The notes beneath the pieces are model-generated. The model did no database searches and had not been told where the DNA came from. It worked only from the letters and a program-made list of their open reading frames with translations. From Vibrio navarrensis (GTDB taxonomy: Bacteria; Pseudomonadota; Gammaproteobacteria; Enterobacterales; Vibrionaceae): a stretch of 64,000 bases of DNA. How positions within the stretch are numbered: position 1 is the stretch's first letter; each line of letters begins with the position of its first letter. Positions 9,191-17,076 of this stretch are shown here, one piece after another. A program made the position numbers and the translations under genes. The stretch is from contig NZ_JMCG01000002.1 in NCBI RefSeq assembly GCF_000764325.1, positions 1,116,001 to 1,180,000 of the forward strand, written 5' to 3'.

Positions 9191-9441
9191 CAATTGTAGA
9201 AGAAGAAAAAATATACATCTGGCGCTCTCAGCTTAGCTACGATAAGCCTTATGACTTCATTATTAATAATCTAAGTGATTTTAAATGCAACCTAAACTCA
9301 CCAGTGTATGAATACTATTTTAAAAATCCTGTAGTACCTAATGGCGTTGATTTGATGCTAATAAGCAGATGTAAAATTAAGGGATATAGGCACAGAGAAA
9401 AATTACACATTGAAAATAAAAACAATGAAGCAATCATCTAA
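8866..9441 (+). CDS. Exported small protein, paralogue A (candidate lipase immunity protein)
   Basis: A 191-residue protein with a signal peptide (hydrophobic stretch LIVTLFLVLFSSVSQG, residues 8-23). The mature part resembles a single beta-sandwich domain of the carboxypeptidase-regulatory type (ISGHLTQDGQALANREVYLEG, later TDLNGYFHFEP). Two conserved cysteines (FKCNL near 144 and SRCKIKG near 169) could form a disulfide in the periplasm. Residues 1-108 match the 10387 paralogue at all but one position, while residues 110-180 are only moderately similar. Three such genes precede a lipase with no signal peptide, a layout typical of periplasmic immunity proteins against a type VI lipase effector. 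That role is inferred; I recognise no named family with certainty. Base composition is clearly AT-rich. Confidence 0.75.
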   Translation: MKMNITKLIVTLFLVLFSSVSQGTMLNIFDLFKKNEYVLSPEISGHLTQDGQALANREVYLEGGFLEHRYNHKTQTDLNGYFHFEPMIHAQWLKKSPLNQAYSYFGIYSIVEEEKIYIWRSQLSYDKPYDFIINNLSDFKCNLNSPVYEYYFKNPVVPNGVDLMLISRCKIKGYRHREKLHIENKNNEAII

Positions 9442-9961
9442 GTTAATAAACAGAATAACCTTATTACTATCTTTAACTTTTCCATATCAGGCCTACGCTA
9501 TGGACATATTAAACAAAAAAGTATACAACTTAACTCCAAAAATTCAAGGGAACATTTCAGAAAATAATATTCCTATTGAAAACTTGGAGGTAACCTTAGA
9601 GATTAGTGCTCTTAATAAAACAAATGAGTTTAAAGTCATCACAAACAAAAACGGAAATTTCTATTTTAATCCAATAAGTATCTCAACCATAAAAAAAACA
9701 AGTATGTTTGATCAAAAAATGGTAAGCACTTCTTTAACCATTGAAGATAGTGGTCGATATATATACTTGTGGCGCTCTTATTTACCCGGCTATGAAATAC
9801 TCCCTTTCATGTCAGAAAATCTATCCAATCTTACGTGTAGTATTAACGCTAAGGAAAAGTATTTCATTTTTGATTCTATGATAAAAAACCATGATGGATA
9901 TGAAATACATACCATTTGTGAACTACACGGTGCTTTGGAATCTGGGTATATAGAGGATTAG
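9425..9961 (+). CDS. Exported small protein, paralogue B (divergent)
   Basis: A 178-residue protein with a clear signal peptide ending AYA (about residue 24). It aligns along its length with paralogues A and C: LTPKIQGNI corresponds to LSPEISGHL, NKNGNFYFNP to DLNGYFHFEP, YIYLWRS to KTYLWHS, LTCSIN to LKCEIN, and a last cysteine in TICELHG matches SRCEIKG. Identity is low overall, so this is an old duplicate. I use the ATG at 9425, which overlaps paralogue A by 17 bases; a TTG at 9410 is also in frame. The overlap and orientation imply an operon with paralogue A. Function is inferred only from the lipase downstream. Confidence 0.72.
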   Translation: MKQSSKLINRITLLLSLTFPYQAYAMDILNKKVYNLTPKIQGNISENNIPIENLEVTLEISALNKTNEFKVITNKNGNFYFNPISISTIKKTSMFDQKMVSTSLTIEDSGRYIYLWRSYLPGYEILPFMSENLSNLTCSINAKEKYFIFDSMIKNHDGYEIHTICELHGALESGYIED

Positions 9962-10270
9962 ACATGAACTCACTATCAGACAAGTTGCTTCACTGTTTGA
10001 CTTTTGGTTGAAATCGCAGTTCTCACTGGAGATTTACTTGTTGATATATTTATTCTCTAGACGTTGCTTAAACGGTTATGCCAACAAACAGATCTATAGA
10101 TCTTTTCTCTGCGTTCACCCAAACACCCAACAACATTGATATCAGTACTAAGGGCTGTCTTATCTTGGTATACCAGCAGAATATGGTATACCCTACATTG
10201 GATTCTGCCGCAATGGATGATAACAAATCAAGTTCTTCACTTTCATATTGTGCTTTCATGTTGCTTTTGC
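9962..10270. other. Intergenic gap inside the lipase module, no gene recognised
   Basis: About 310 bp of AT-rich DNA between paralogue B and the second copy of the direct repeat. A 67-codon frame at 10078-10281 has no ribosome site and runs into the repeat, so I do not call it. The only regular feature is the palindromic octamer GGTATACC at 10167-10174 and again at 10185-10192, 18 bp apart, which could be an operator. No terminator is evident. Confidence 0.5.
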
Positions 10271-10711
10271 TTTTAAATTAACAATTTTGTTAATTTCACA
10301 ACAAATTAGAGATTTATTCCAGAATGAAAAATCTTTCTCATATTAAAAATTAATATCCAATATATTAGGCATCATTTGCACACGGAATGAAAATGAACAT
10401 CACTAGGCTGATAGTAACATTATTCTTAGTTCTTTTTTCATCAGTAAGCCAAGGTACTATGTTAAACATCTTTGATTTATTTAAAAAAAATGAGTATGTC
10501 TTAAGTCCAGAGATCTCTGGACACCTGACTCAAGACGGACAAGCATTGGCAAATAGAGAAGTTTATCTTGAAGGCGGGTTCTTAGAACATCGATATAACC
10601 ATAAGACACAAACCGATCTGAATGGATATTTCCATTTTGAGCCTATGATTCATGCTCAGTGGCTGAAGAAATCTCCATTAAATCAGGCTTACTCTTATTT
10701 TGGTATTTACT
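10271..10711 (+). repeat. Direct repeat copy 2 (~440 bp)
   Basis: This is the second copy of the 8750-9190 segment. It carries the same upstream region and the same first ~108 codons. Copy 1 begins at the T tract of the actP terminator; copy 2 is preceded by unrelated sequence, so the duplication did not include the terminator stem. Confidence 0.92.
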
Positions 10712-10938
10712 TACTAACAGAGGAAGGGAAAACATATCTTTGGCATTCAATACTTGATTATGATCAGCCCTTTGATCTCATTGTGGACAACCTTAGAAGT
10801 TTGAAATGTGAAATAAATTCTACTGAGTATCAGTACTATTTTAACAATCCTGTCGTTCCTCATGGCGTCGATTTGATGCTGATAAGTAGATGTGAGATCA
10901 AAGGATATAAACGTAGAGAAATAAATCAAGAGGATTAA
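10387..10938 (+). CDS. Exported small protein, paralogue C, adjacent to the lipase
   Basis: A 183-residue secreted protein with the same signal peptide and N-terminal half as paralogue A (only residue 7, Arg for Lys, differs in the first 108). The C-terminal half is distinct (GIYLLTEEGKTYLWHSILDYD) but keeps the two cysteines (LKCEIN and SRCEIKG). Its stop codon is separated by one base from the lipase start, so the two are almost certainly translationally coupled. That makes it the best candidate for the cognate immunity protein. The pattern of constant N-terminus and variable C-terminus suggests the C-terminal half decides specificity; this is inference. Confidence 0.75.
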   Translation: MKMNITRLIVTLFLVLFSSVSQGTMLNIFDLFKKNEYVLSPEISGHLTQDGQALANREVYLEGGFLEHRYNHKTQTDLNGYFHFEPMIHAQWLKKSPLNQAYSYFGIYLLTEEGKTYLWHSILDYDQPFDLIVDNLRSLKCEINSTEYQYYFNNPVVPHGVDLMLISRCEIKGYKRREINQED

Positions 10939-10939
10939 A

Positions 10940-12127
10940 ATGGCCACTCTAACACCAAAATTGGCTTCGCAAATAGCGAACATTCCTTACGAAATATATC
11001 ATGGTGAAAACCTAAAAATATTATCTGGAGAATTTAAAAAACACTTTTCTTTCTCAGAAGATAGCACGTTTAAAGGACAAACAGGTGGAATATCTTTATT
11101 GGAAAACGTACCTTTAATTAGAAAGGTCATTCCTGGAGCAATGCGCACTTCAAAAGCTTTTGCGGTGATTGGTATTGGCAAGGGAATATACCAAGATGAA
11201 ATCGTAGTCTCCATTCGTGGTACACAAAATGCCAATGATTGGGTTACCAACGCGAATATTGGTTGCAAGGGCTCACCAAATGGTTCAATAGCACATGCAG
11301 GATTTATTAACTCATTTAATAGTATCAAGAGTCAAATAAAACAACATTTATCTAAAACCAATCGCACACCAAAAAAAATTCACTGTGTCGGGCACAGTTT
11401 GGGGGGAGCATTAGCATCGCTTTGTGCCGACTGGCTAAAAAGCGAGTACTCTTGTCGAGTCAATCTCTATACTTTTGGCGCACCACGTGTTGGCTTGGAA
11501 CAATACGCCATTAAATCAGGCAACAGAGCTGATAAAATATTCCGCTGTACTCATGGAGGAGATCCTGTCCCTATGATTCCACTTTGGCCTTTTGTCCACG
11601 CGCCCTATCAAGGCCAGGAGTATCGTTTAGACAGTTCAACCCGAGTCTGTATAAGCGCTCATTCAATGTCTGCATTCTCAAACCCTGGATATTTAAATAC
11701 GGCAAGTTCTGAAGACTGGACAGCATTAAAGATTAGCGCTAACCAATATTTGCATACGCCTGTCAGATTGAAATTTGAGCACAGAAATCAAGCTTCATTT
11801 TCAGAATACTGGGCAAATAAAATAAGCTCAGCCCTGATCACTCTTTTGAAAGATGCTGGCCTTCTCGCTTCCATTGCAGCACAGGCATCCATCTCTGTCG
11901 GACTCACATTTTATGACTTACTCTCCAGACATCTTGAGAAAGTCGCCAAAGCGTCGAAAGTACGGGAAGTGCAAGTTCGCGGTTTGCTCGGTCATATGTT
12001 GGTTTTTGCCGGAAAACCAGTCACTGCCATTGAAGATATGACAGCCAGTTTTATTCGAAAAGTATTTAGTGTTGTCATTGGTAAGCTCTATCGCGTCGCA
12101 AAACAGGCGATTCAGGCTGCCAGCTAA
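10940..12127 (+). CDS. Class 3 lipase, candidate antibacterial (type VI-like) effector
   Basis: A 395-residue protein with a class 3 (fungal-type) lipase core. The nucleophile elbow is VGHSLGG with Ser153, the acid is Asp208 in HGGDPVPMIP, and the histidine is His241 in ISAHSMSAF; SIRGTQ near 91-96 probably forms the oxyanion region. There is no signal peptide. The C-terminal ~130 residues include an extended hydrophobic or amphipathic stretch (about 297-330) that might contact membranes. A leaderless lipase coupled to several exported small proteins looks like a phospholipase effector of a type VI system. No vgrG, PAAR, hcp or adaptor gene lies nearby, so delivery is unproven. A housekeeping lipase remains possible. 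AT-rich composition points to horizontal gain. Confidence 0.85.
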   Translation: MATLTPKLASQIANIPYEIYHGENLKILSGEFKKHFSFSEDSTFKGQTGGISLLENVPLIRKVIPGAMRTSKAFAVIGIGKGIYQDEIVVSIRGTQNANDWVTNANIGCKGSPNGSIAHAGFINSFNSIKSQIKQHLSKTNRTPKKIHCVGHSLGGALASLCADWLKSEYSCRVNLYTFGAPRVGLEQYAIKSGNRADKIFRCTHGGDPVPMIPLWPFVHAPYQGQEYRLDSSTRVCISAHSMSAFSNPGYLNTASSEDWTALKISANQYLHTPVRLKFEHRNQASFSEYWANKISSALITLLKDAGLLASIAAQASISVGLTFYDLLSRHLEKVAKASKVREVQVRGLLGHMLVFAGKPVTAIEDMTASFIRKVFSVVIGKLYRVAKQAIQAAS

Positions 12128-12144
12128 AAATACCTATGCCATCG

Positions 12145-12171
12145 AAAAAAGACCTCTTGCGAGGTCTTTTT
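12145..12171. terminator. Bidirectional terminator between lipase and crbS
   Basis: Stem AAAAAGACCTC pairs with GAGGTCTTTTT around TTGC, with A and T tracts on opposite sides. It can therefore serve both converging genes and closes the accessory module. Confidence 0.9.
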
Positions 12172-15100
12172 CTAAGCATTCACCCGATTCAATACTGCTC
12201 TTAACTTCAGCGGTTTAACGGGTTTGGCAATAAAGCCAAACCCGTTGGCTTTTATCGCTTGCATCATCTCTTCGGTGCGATCAGCACTGATAATGACGCC
12301 TTCAAATCGGTTGCCTAAACGCAGTTTGCACTGCTGCAACACTTCGAGACCGGTTCGCCCGTCGTCTAAACGATAATCGGAGAAGATCACCTGAGGGATC
12401 CAGCCATTTTCCAATGTTTTCAGGCTGCCAATAATGTCCGTTGCGGTTTTCACTTCACAGCCCCAACGTACCAGCAAGTTTTCCATGCCGACCAAAATCT
12501 CTTCTTCATTGTCGACACACAGAATGCGTAGATGGCTGAGATCCGCCACCGCTGGGCTGGGCTCACTCACCGCAGGCTTTTGTATCTCGCTGGCTTTATC
12601 GAGCGTAATGGAAAAGACGCTGCCTTTGCCGTGCCAAGAACGCATCGAGATTTCATGCCCAAGCACTTGGGCAATCCCTTTAGAAATCGCCAACCCTAAA
12701 CCGAGCCCTTGATCTGAACGTACCTGACTACCGCGATTGAACTCTTCAAAGATCTCCTGCTGTTTATCTTCTTCAATGCCCATGCCGTTGTCCCAAACGT
12801 CGATCCGCACACGCCCCGCGACGCGGCGCACACCAAGCAGCACTTTGCCGTTGGGGCTGTAGCGAAAGGCGTTGGTCAAAAAGTTTTGCACCACACGGCG
12901 CAGCAGTTTGGGGTCCGAGTTGACGGTCAGTGAAGAGGGAACCATGCAAAACTCAATACCTTGCTGCTTGGCTAAGGCACTGAATTCCGCATTGAGGTTG
13001 GCCAGCACATCGTCGATGGCGAAGCCGTGCATGTGAATATCCAGTTTGCCGGACTCTAGCCGCGAGATATCGAGCAAATCACCGATGAGATCTTCCGCTG
13101 CCCCCAGCGCACTTTCGATGTGCGAGGCCAGCTTGCGCGTTTCATCTTCTTTCGCCACTTCAGAGAGCGACGAGGCAAACAAGCGCGCGGCGTTGAGTGG
13201 CTGCATTAAATCATGGCTTACCGCGGCCAAAAAGCGCGACTTGGATTGCGACTCGCGCTCAGAACGTTGCGTTGCGGTCACCAGTTGCTGATTCAATCTC
13301 TCTAACTCGCGTGTGCGCAGATGAACGCGCTCTTCCAGCGTTTCATTGGCCTCTTTGAGCGCCTGTTCGGCATGGCGAAAGACGGTGATATCGGTAAAGC
13401 TCATCACAAACCCTCCGCCGGGCATCGGGTTGCCTTGCACTTCGATCACCCGCCCATCGGGGCGAATTCGCGATGAGGTATGCCGTGTACCTTGCTCAAG
13501 ATGGTAGACCCGACGGCGCACGTGATCTTCCGGGTCGCCCGGACCGCACAGCCCTTGCTGCGCATTGTGACGAATTACATCGGCAATCGGCCGCCCGACT
13601 TGGATCAGCCCCGGCGGGAACTCAAACAGCTCTAAATAACGTTGGTTCCACGCCACCAGCCGCAACTGTTTATCCACAACTGCGATCCCTTGCCCAATGT
13701 GCTCGATTGCCCCTTGCAGCAGCCCACGGCTGAAGTCGTAGAGCTCTGAGGCTTCATCCACTATGGTGGCGACCTCTTCCAACTGCATGTTTCGCCCTTG
13801 CAGCGCCGAAGTGAGGACCAACTTCGCCGATGACGCGCCAAAAACACCAGCCAAAACCCGTTCGGTATGGCGAATTAAGGTCGACGGCGCTTGCTGATTG
13901 GGCAGCAGCACTTCTCGCTGCTGCGACCAATAGTAAGCAAAGGCATTCTTGACCCGAGTGCGGCCAACAAAACGCGACGCCAGCATTTCCAGCTCAGCGA
14001 CCGTGACACGGCTTTGGTACAAGCTGATGTTCTCATTTTCCGGCAGCGGGATACCGATAAAAGACGCCGATTGTAAGCGCTCACTTAGGCTTGGCCGTGT
14101 CAGCATCGAAACCAGCAGATAGCAGAAAGCGTTGGCACTGACGCTGAGGATCATCCCCCAATCCGATGCTTTAACGTCCAGCCCGCTCAGCAGTTCAGGA
14201 GGGGTAATTATCCAGATCAACAAGTTGCTTTGCGCATCGCCAGCCAGCATATCGGTCTGAGTCATCAGGGTGATCAGCCACAAAGTGAAGCCGACCGCCA
14301 GCCCGACATACACCCCTTTGCGGTTGCCTTGCCGCCAGTACATACCGCCAAGCAGCGCAGGGGCAAACTGGGTGATCGCGGCAAACGAGAGAAAGCCAAT
14401 AGCCGACAACGAATGAATCGCATCCAGCGCTTGATAAAAACCCCAAGCACCAATCAACAACAGAAGAATCAGCGCGCGACGAATGCGCAGCAGCAGGCCG
14501 GAAAAGTGATGATGATTGCGATTGGACAAACGCATGCGTCTGAGCAGCAGTGGCATGACTAAATCATTGGAGACCATGATCGCCAGCGCGATGGTCGACA
14601 CAATCACCATACCACTGGCCGCCGAAGTTCCGCCGAGAAAGGCCAGCAGCGCAATATCGCTGGCACCAAACGCCATCGGCAAACTGATCACATAGGTATC
14701 GGCCGAACTGGCCGGCAGCAAACTTTGCCCCGCCCAAGCGATGGGCAAAACAAATATCCCCATCAGAACCAGATAGAGCGGAAACAACCAACGAGCGGTA
14801 TGCAGATCTTGCGCGCGCTCGTTTTCCACCACCATGGTGTGAAACTGGCGCGGCAGACAGACGATCGCCAACATCGTCAATACAGTGTGAATAAGTAGCG
14901 TCGCAACATTCGGCGCTTGGTAGGTGCTCGTGATCGCACTGGTTAAATCGAAGCTTTCGTGGCGCATCATCAGCCAGACGATAAACACCCCGACGACTAA
15001 AAAAGCCAACAGCTTGACCATGGACTCAAACGCAATCGCCATCATCATGCCGCGATGATGCTCGGTATTGTCGATGTGGCGCGTGCCAAACAGCATGGTA

Positions 15101-15606
15101 AAAATCGCCAGTGCACCAACCACAAACCAAGAGACGTTGTAATCTTCGTAGCCAAACTGACTAAAGAGATCGGGGGCGATGATCTCCAGTCCCATGGTGA
15201 TGCCGCGCAACTGCAGCGCGATATAAGGCAAAATACCGACCACGGCAATCAAGGTGACCACCACCGCAATGCCCTGCGATTTGCCATAACGGGCAGCGAT
15301 AAAGTCGGCGATGGAGGTAATGTGCTCTCGTTTGGCGATCAGGATCAGCCGAGCAAGGATGCGCCATCCCAAGGTGAAGACCAAAATCGGCGCGATATAA
15401 ATGGGTAAAAACGACCAAGGGTTGCTACTGGCTTGGCCGACGGTGCCGTAAAACGTCCACGACGTACAATAAACTGCAATAGACAAGCTGTAGACCCACG
15501 GGCGCCAACGCGCCAGCCATTTTTTCTGTCTATCGCCATACCAAGCAATCAAAAACAAAATGCCCAGATATGCCAACGACACGGGAATCACAATCCATCC
15601 TTGCAT
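12172..15606 (-). CDS. crbS: CrbS-type hybrid sensor kinase with SLC5 transporter domain
   Basis: A 1144-residue membrane protein. The first ~480 residues form a sodium/solute symporter-like (SLC5) domain of about 13 helices. A linker/STAC-like region and a PAS domain follow (about 620-740, GIAVVDKQLRLVAWNQRYLELF). Then come the HisKA domain with the phospho-accepting histidine near 798 (AAVSHDLMQPLNAARL), an HATPase domain (NAFRYSP, DNGMGIEED, GLGLGLAISKG) and a C-terminal receiver domain with an aspartate near 1076 (FSDYRLDDGRTG). This is the CrbS layout; in V. cholerae CrbS signals to CrbR to induce acs. The start has a good ribosome site (AGGAAGGA). crbR, actP and acs are all in this window. 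Confidence 0.92.
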   Translation of the reverse strand: MQGWIVIPVSLAYLGILFLIAWYGDRQKKWLARWRPWVYSLSIAVYCTSWTFYGTVGQASSNPWSFLPIYIAPILVFTLGWRILARLILIAKREHITSIADFIAARYGKSQGIAVVVTLIAVVGILPYIALQLRGITMGLEIIAPDLFSQFGYEDYNVSWFVVGALAIFTMLFGTRHIDNTEHHRGMMMAIAFESMVKLLAFLVVGVFIVWLMMRHESFDLTSAITSTYQAPNVATLLIHTVLTMLAIVCLPRQFHTMVVENERAQDLHTARWLFPLYLVLMGIFVLPIAWAGQSLLPASSADTYVISLPMAFGASDIALLAFLGGTSAASGMVIVSTIALAIMVSNDLVMPLLLRRMRLSNRNHHHFSGLLLRIRRALILLLLIGAWGFYQALDAIHSLSAIGFLSFAAITQFAPALLGGMYWRQGNRKGVYVGLAVGFTLWLITLMTQTDMLAGDAQSNLLIWIITPPELLSGLDVKASDWGMILSVSANAFCYLLVSMLTRPSLSERLQSASFIGIPLPENENISLYQSRVTVAELEMLASRFVGRTRVKNAFAYYWSQQREVLLPNQQAPSTLIRHTERVLAGVFGASSAKLVLTSALQGRNMQLEEVATIVDEASELYDFSRGLLQGAIEHIGQGIAVVDKQLRLVAWNQRYLELFEFPPGLIQVGRPIADVIRHNAQQGLCGPGDPEDHVRRRVYHLEQGTRHTSSRIRPDGRVIEVQGNPMPGGGFVMSFTDITVFRHAEQALKEANETLEERVHLRTRELERLNQQLVTATQRSERESQSKSRFLAAVSHDLMQPLNAARLFASSLSEVAKEDETRKLASHIESALGAAEDLIGDLLDISRLESGKLDIHMHGFAIDDVLANLNAEFSALAKQQGIEFCMVPSSLTVNSDPKLLRRVVQNFLTNAFRYSPNGKVLLGVRRVAGRVRIDVWDNGMGIEEDKQQEIFEEFNRGSQVRSDQGLGLGLAISKGIAQVLGHEISMRSWHGKGSVFSITLDKASEIQKPAVSEPSPAVADLSHLRILCVDNEEEILVGMENLLVRWGCEVKTATDIIGSLKTLENGWIPQVIFSDYRLDDGRTGLEVLQQCKLRLGNRFEGVIISADRTEEMMQAIKANGFGFIAKPVKPLKLRAVLNRVNA

Positions 15607-15623
15607 GCGTCATCCTTCCTGAT

Positions 15624-15653
15624 AAAAAACCTCTCCGCTATGGGAGAGGTTTC
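15624..15653 (-). terminator. Terminator of the MFS gene, upstream of crbS
   Basis: On the minus strand AACCTCTCC pairs with GGAGAGGTT around a short loop and is followed by a T run. It lies after the MFS gene (ends 15693) and just before the crbS start, so crbS needs its own promoter in the short space beyond it. Confidence 0.8.
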
Positions 15654-15692
15654 ATTTAACTAAGGATGAGAGCTCAACTCAATCTCTTCACA

Positions 15693-16883
15693 CTAATTCT
15701 GTGCTTTCGGCTCGGCTTTCGCCACATCAATCACATGCGGCTCTTCGCTGACTGGCGTCACTTTAACAAATAGCGCGATAAAGCCCATGGCCGCCATCAC
15801 CCAGAACACATTCGCGCCCCACTGCTCAAAGCCCCAACCACTTAACGCCGTCATGGCTGCGATAAAAGCGCCTAACGGCAGGGCATTGTAGAGTGCTTGC
15901 AGAGCGACCATTTTGTGCTCCGGTGAGTGTTGAATGTATTGAATGGCCGCAATATGCGCCATGGCAAACGTCACGCCGTGCAGCAGTTGCACCAAAACCA
16001 GACCAAGCAGCAAGGTGGTGGAGGCGGTGATCCCCCAGCGCAACATCACGCCAATCGAAGCGGCGACAAACAGCGCACGCAGCGACCAACCTGCAAACAG
16101 ACGCTTACTCAGAGCAAACACCGCCACTTCGGCCACCACCCCTAAGCTCCACAGATAGCCAATGATCTCTTCGGAATGGCCCGCCTGCTTCCAGTAAATG
16201 GCGCTAAAGCTGTAGTAAGCCGCGTGGCTCCCTTGAATTAGCGCCGCCAACAGCAAAAAGGTCACAACGGGTTTGTCGGTGAGTAACTCAGTTAGCTTTG
16301 GCCGCTGGGTGTGATGCTCTTGGCGTGTAACTGGCATCAGCGTTGGTTTGCGTAAGCTGAACAATAGCGAAACAAACACCCCAGCCAACGCGGTGTAAAG
16401 GATCATGTCGCTGCCGTAGAGCGCAATCAAATACCCCACCACGGTCGAGCCCGCAATAAACGCGATGGATCCCCACAAGCGCGTGCGGCCGTAATCAAGC
16501 ATTTTTAAGCGGGCGTAGTAGTTGGCGAGCGCATCAGAGAGCGGCACCGCCGGGCCACAACAGAGGTTGAACAACACAGTCGCCAGCGCCATCAACCAGA
16601 AATTACCGCCAGTAAAAAAGTGAAACGCGACAAAAATTAGCGCGGCGAAACTGAGCCAGCGTAACGCTGGCATGATGTGTTCGGCGCGATGCACGCGTGG
16701 TGTGATCACCATATTCGCCACACAACGCGTTGCTAAACCAATCCCCACCAGCAAGCCGATATCGGTGGAAGAGACGCCCTGCTCCTTAAACCACAACGAC
16801 CAAAATGGCAGATAAACACCGTAAGCAAAAAAGAAGCCGAGGAAATATTGAGAAATCCAGCCATAAGGGGATGGGGTAAACAT
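15693..16883 (-). CDS. MFS transporter, 3-phenylpropionate (HcaT)-like family
   Basis: A 396-residue major facilitator with 12 predicted helices; the opening SPYGWISQYFLGFFFAYGVYLPFWSLW and the central GRTRLWGSIAFIAGS fit the HcaT/nucleoside-H+ symporter-like branch. The substrate is unknown. I use the ATG at 16883; an in-frame TTG at 16901 would add six residues. It diverges from the CBS/nucleotidyltransferase gene and lies upstream of crbS, from which it is separated by a terminator. No sequence evidence links it to acetate. Confidence 0.8.
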   Translation of the reverse strand: MFTPSPYGWISQYFLGFFFAYGVYLPFWSLWFKEQGVSSTDIGLLVGIGLATRCVANMVITPRVHRAEHIMPALRWLSFAALIFVAFHFFTGGNFWLMALATVLFNLCCGPAVPLSDALANYYARLKMLDYGRTRLWGSIAFIAGSTVVGYLIALYGSDMILYTALAGVFVSLLFSLRKPTLMPVTRQEHHTQRPKLTELLTDKPVVTFLLLAALIQGSHAAYYSFSAIYWKQAGHSEEIIGYLWSLGVVAEVAVFALSKRLFAGWSLRALFVAASIGVMLRWGITASTTLLLGLVLVQLLHGVTFAMAHIAAIQYIQHSPEHKMVALQALYNALPLGAFIAAMTALSGWGFEQWGANVFWVMAAMGFIALFVKVTPVSEEPHVIDVAKAEPKAQN

Positions 16884-17076
16884 AGTGATAATCCTGAACA
16901 ATAGCAGTTAAAGAACTGAGTGCGCTGCATTATGACTGGGTATGCACAAGAGAAAAAGGGAATTATCAGCAACCCACCGTTTCCCCGATCGCACCAAAGG
17001 ATTAGACCAAAGTCGTCTGGAGAGTCAGTGTAAATTTGTCAGACTTACTCTATGCCGCGTGACGATAGAGTGCCCC

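Noticed and set aside
9410-9424. TTG start for paralogue B
   Set aside because: The ATG at 9425 gives a normal signal peptide and neither start has a clear ribosome site, so the ATG is simpler.
10078-10281. 67-codon plus-strand frame between paralogue B and the second repeat
   Set aside because: No ribosome binding site, atypical composition, and it runs into the repeat copy; copy 1 has no matching frame.
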